From Ruminococcaceae bacterium UBA1730 (GTDB lineage Bacteria; Bacillota; Clostridia; Oscillospirales; Acutalibacteraceae), in contig DCII01000011.1 in NCBI GenBank assembly GCA_002315935.1, positions 1 to 23,260 of the forward strand: DNA of 23,260 nt, given 5' to 3'. The notes under the pieces are model-generated. The model ran no database searches. It was not told where the DNA came from and saw nothing but the letters and a program-made list of their open reading frames with translations. Both the position numbers and the translations under genes were made by a program. Shown one piece after another: positions 23,117 through 23,260 of this stretch (position 1 is the stretch's first letter; every line of letters starts with the position of its first letter).

Positions 23117-23260
23117 TATTGCAAACCTCGGTCTTAATATGATATAATTAGTTTTCGAAAGGGATTATTGTTCATGAATCGAGCCTTTTTTGTTATAAAT
23201 AAACAAATATTTATTGCTGAAATATGCAATATAACCAATGTTAGGGAATAATAATCCCTA
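23117..23260 (+). promoter_or_regulatory. AT-rich leader-like region after cas2
   Basis: This AT-rich stretch has TTGCAA (23119-23124) and TATAAT (23143-23148) 18 bp apart, a possible promoter. A hairpin-like AAAGG...CCTTT sequence (23158-23191) with a T-run follows and may end the cas operon. AGGGATTATT (23160-23169) is exactly complementary to AATAATCCCT (23250-23259), and TAGGGA/TCCCTA at 23242-23260 forms a small hairpin. No direct repeats or Cas12a-type repeat ending (TTTCTAC...GTAGAT) occur before the window ends. By position it would be the CRISPR leader. Confidence 0.45.

Overview
The window looks like a moderately AT-rich chromosomal segment of a gut-type Clostridia (Oscillospirales/Ruminococcus-like). 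The basis is the gene orders rplS-lepB-rbgA-rnhB-yraN and tig-clpP-clpX, the strong GGAGG ribosome-binding sites, and small Firmicutes families such as DUF1540. This placement is inferred from gene content, not from a database match.

Housekeeping half (1-13525). A structured leader and rplS (L19) come first, then a tight run of two tandem type I signal peptidases, the RbgA GTPase, a CapA-like protein, RNase HII and YraN. A 304-bp gap with twin hairpins and a promoter leads to threonine synthase. Next are a convergent DUF1540 protein, a metallophosphoesterase, and the protein quality-control set tig, clpP, clpX; the trigger factor carries an unusual Lys/Ala-rich tail. A stand-alone MraY-like transferase (minus strand), a PfkB sugar kinase and a small acidic protein close this part.

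Metal and tRNA region (13500-16200). A Zn/Cd-type P1B ATPase and an ArsR/SmtB repressor form a minus-strand operon. The repressor has a complete alpha-5 zinc site, and a 7-2-7 inverted-repeat operator lies just downstream of its own promoter's -10 box. A tRNA-Arg(ACG) follows. Its last 22 nt are repeated exactly 150 bp downstream, and the interval holds a GC-rich, highly foldable sequence.

CRISPR half (16373-23260). A WYL-domain regulator with a palindrome over its promoter precedes a type V-A locus in the order cas12a, cas4, cas1, cas2. A 168-bp MITE-like inverted-repeat element lies between the regulator and cas12a; a related 52-bp palindrome follows clpX. The cas12a reading frame is broken by one in-frame TAG at codon 1139 of 1232. 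Frame, sequence similarity and the ATGA overlap with cas4 all continue beyond it. The product that ends at TAG keeps the PAM-contact, pre-crRNA-processing, RuvC-I and RuvC-II residues, but lacks the conserved Nuc arginine and the RuvC-III aspartate. It could therefore be a natural binding-only Cas12a, a recently inactivated nuclease, a readthrough product, or an assembly error. cas4, cas1 and cas2 look intact. No CRISPR repeats occur in the window; the 144 bp after cas2 resemble a leader, so an array may lie just beyond the right edge.
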